Origin: Salegentibacter lacus
GTDB lineage: Bacteria; Bacteroidota; Bacteroidia; Flavobacteriales; Flavobacteriaceae
Length of the DNA stretch: 64,000 nt
Direction: 5' to 3'
NCBI RefSeq assembly: GCF_020164555.1
Contig: NZ_JAIQZB010000003.1
Coordinates: 1 to 64,000, forward strand
Shown here: positions 63,008-64,000 of the stretch, in pieces
How the letters are laid out: each line of letters opens with the position of its first letter
How positions within the stretch are numbered: the stretch's first letter is position 1
Program-made: the position numbers and the translations under genes
Notes under the pieces: generated by a model
Database searches by the model: none
What the model saw: the letters and a program-made list of their open reading frames with translations, nothing else
Told to the model about the DNA's origin: nothing

Positions 63008-63682
63008 ATGAAAAAATTACTTATCATCATCTTTTTTAGCGTACCATTTTTAGCTTTTTCCCAAACAATTGAAACCAGAAAGGGTCAATTGTTTTTTAAA
63101 ATAGGTACAGAATACAGAATCACACCATTACCTTATGATGCAGGAGAAAGTGATCCAAATATTGGTCTCACAAATGTTGGTATTCAAAATTCTGGGCTTG
63201 CTATTAATTATAGTTTAGATTATTTTATAACCAAAAATTTGACCTTAGGGTTTACAAATTCCTTTCGCTATGATTTATTACTATATAACAACGAAGTTTC
63301 CTTTGATAGTCCTGAAAATAATGAAGGATCTACACAAGTAGAAAAAACTCTAATAACCGATTTTCATTTTTATCTTAATTACCATTTTCAAATTTTCAAG
63401 AATTCCGAAATCTTCATAAGAGCAGGAAAATCACTTGCCAATAGAGGTACAGATTACGGTACAAAAAATTCGTTTTTTGACCAGGAAGGGAATCTCGTAT
63501 CAAAAAGTATCAGTCAAAATAATTTCCATTTCCAACCTGAAAATTTCGGTCTAGGATATAAAAAAGATAAAGTGGAGGTAATGGCCGGGGTACTGACAAC
63601 AACAGTGACAGAATACTTTTTGACCAACGAGCGATTCACAATTCCATATTTAAAGTTAAGTTATAATTTGGGAAAATTATAA
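63008..63682 (+). CDS. Outer-membrane beta-barrel-like protein
   Basis: The 224-residue protein has a signal peptide (ending LAFSQ) and repeating amphipathic strands (QLFFKIGTEYRITPL, GLAINYSLDYFITKN, LTLGFTNSFRYDLLL, FTIPYLKLSYNLGKL). It probably forms a small outer-membrane barrel. It is divergent from kinase copy 3, which may control it. Confidence 0.65.
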   Translation: MKKLLIIIFFSVPFLAFSQTIETRKGQLFFKIGTEYRITPLPYDAGESDPNIGLTNVGIQNSGLAINYSLDYFITKNLTLGFTNSFRYDLLLYNNEVSFDSPENNEGSTQVEKTLITDFHFYLNYHFQIFKNSEIFIRAGKSLANRGTDYGTKNSFFDQEGNLVSKSISQNNFHFQPENFGLGYKKDKVEVMAGVLTTTVTEYFLTNERFTIPYLKLSYNLGKL

Positions 63683-63770
63683 AAATATAAACTGGTGAAA
63701 TAGCCTTATAATTTTCTAGAGTCGTTTTCCCAATCATCAAAAAAGAACTGACTTTAAAGCCGATAAAGTC

Positions 63771-63883
63771 CAGTGGCTAACAAAATATAAAAACAATGCT
63801 TAATCGAAAAATCGTGCTCGCTTGCATAGCGGACAATCACGCTCGCCAGCTCGCACAGTTTTTATACGGGACCTTACCAACAA
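63771..63883 (+). repeat. Cassette repeat R19 (attC-like)
   Basis: A near-consensus right half (GCTCGCCAGCTCGCACAG and TTTTTATACGGGAC) with left arm TAACAAAATATAAAAACAATGC. The hairpin left half is deleted (AGCGGACAATC only). The left terminus is GTGGCTAAC and the right reads CTTACC. It is 40 kb from the main array and in the same orientation. Confidence 0.88.
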
Positions 63884-63915
63884 TAGCTCCTAATTAAAAC
63901 TAAAACAAAATTTGA

Positions 63916-64000
63916 ATGAAAATTAATAAAGTAGGATTCTATATTTTAAATGTGATTTTATTATCTGCAATAATAATCGGACAATATGAATGGATTGAAC
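63916..64000 (+). CDS. Start of a gene after repeat R19, cut by window end
   Basis: 28 codons are visible (MKINKVGFYILNVILLSAII then IGQYEWIE). The hydrophobic N-terminus is a signal peptide or membrane helix. It starts 33 bp after R19 and is on the same strand, as expected of a further cassette. Its family cannot be judged. Confidence 0.5.
   Translation, partial: MKINKVGFYILNVILLSAIIIGQYEWIE

Noticed and set aside
1-64000. Integron integrase, tRNA or phage integrase in the window
   Set aside because: No tyrosine-recombinase motifs (R..HxxR..Y) and no tRNA-like folds were seen on either strand.

Overview
The window is AT-rich DNA from a member of the Bacteroidota, most likely a marine-type Flavobacteriaceae. 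The evidence is the family set: GLPGLI proteins, TonB-type barrels with carboxypeptidase-regulatory domains, TPR-lipoprotein histidine kinases, a GIN-domain (DUF2807) protein, many Lys-rich lipoprotein signals ending in S-C, and one promoter with a TAnnTTTG -7 box. I see no rRNA, tRNA, CRISPR array or phage module.

Region 1 (1-21.4 kb) is the most unusual part. After the 3' end of an IS66-family element, 15 intact or nearly intact genes and a few small ones lie head to tail on the + strand. They sit singly or in pairs between about 17 copies of a ~130-bp imperfect inverted repeat, all in one orientation. Each repeat has a left arm (CAACATATAAAAACAATGC), a central hairpin (GGATTGTCC / GGACAATC) and a right arm (GCACAGTTTTTATACGGGACGTTG). 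The variable bases just after the right-arm GTT are the reverse complement of the bases just before the AAC of the NEXT repeat downstream, with the gene in between. They do not match the other end of their own repeat. Five gene units show 9-10 consecutive complementary bases and four more show 6-8. This is the signature left by integron cassettes: attC sites recombined between G and TT. The core does not fit the classical GTTRRRY consensus and no integrase is visible. I read the region as an integron-like cassette array without its integrase in view. Cargo: thioredoxin-like lipoprotein, plug-motif secreted protein, two alpha/beta hydrolases, two S41 peptidases, a GLPGLI/barrel pair, Crp/Fnr regulator plus M20 amidohydrolase, CPBP protease, EreA/ChaN-like lipoprotein, DinB-like protein, GNAT acetyltransferase and small membrane proteins. 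Most are exported.

Region 2 (21.4-25.5 kb) is gene-poor: small secreted proteins, a probable decayed gene and a truncated repeat.

Region 3 (25.7-63.7 kb) is conventional and rich in signalling and envelope genes. Three paralogous pairs of a TPR-lipoprotein histidine kinase with a NarL-like regulator (25.7, 52.7 and 60.0 kb; the third kinase is frameshifted) lie beside secreted or outer-membrane genes. An NtrB/NtrC-like pair (28.7-31.4 kb) faces a 14.5-kb MacAB-TolC-like export operon (31.56-46.05 kb) with an adaptor, two ATPases, four tandem FtsX/MacB permeases, a GIN-domain protein and a TolC-like channel. An OmpR-type pair (46.4-48.6 kb) is divergent from a second GLPGLI/barrel operon, with three GTTAAC boxes at exact 10-bp spacing between them. 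An erythromycin-esterase-like protein and secreted proteins follow. At 63.8 kb another copy of the cassette repeat appears in the same orientation, followed by the start of a new gene, so the array or a second one resumes at the right edge.
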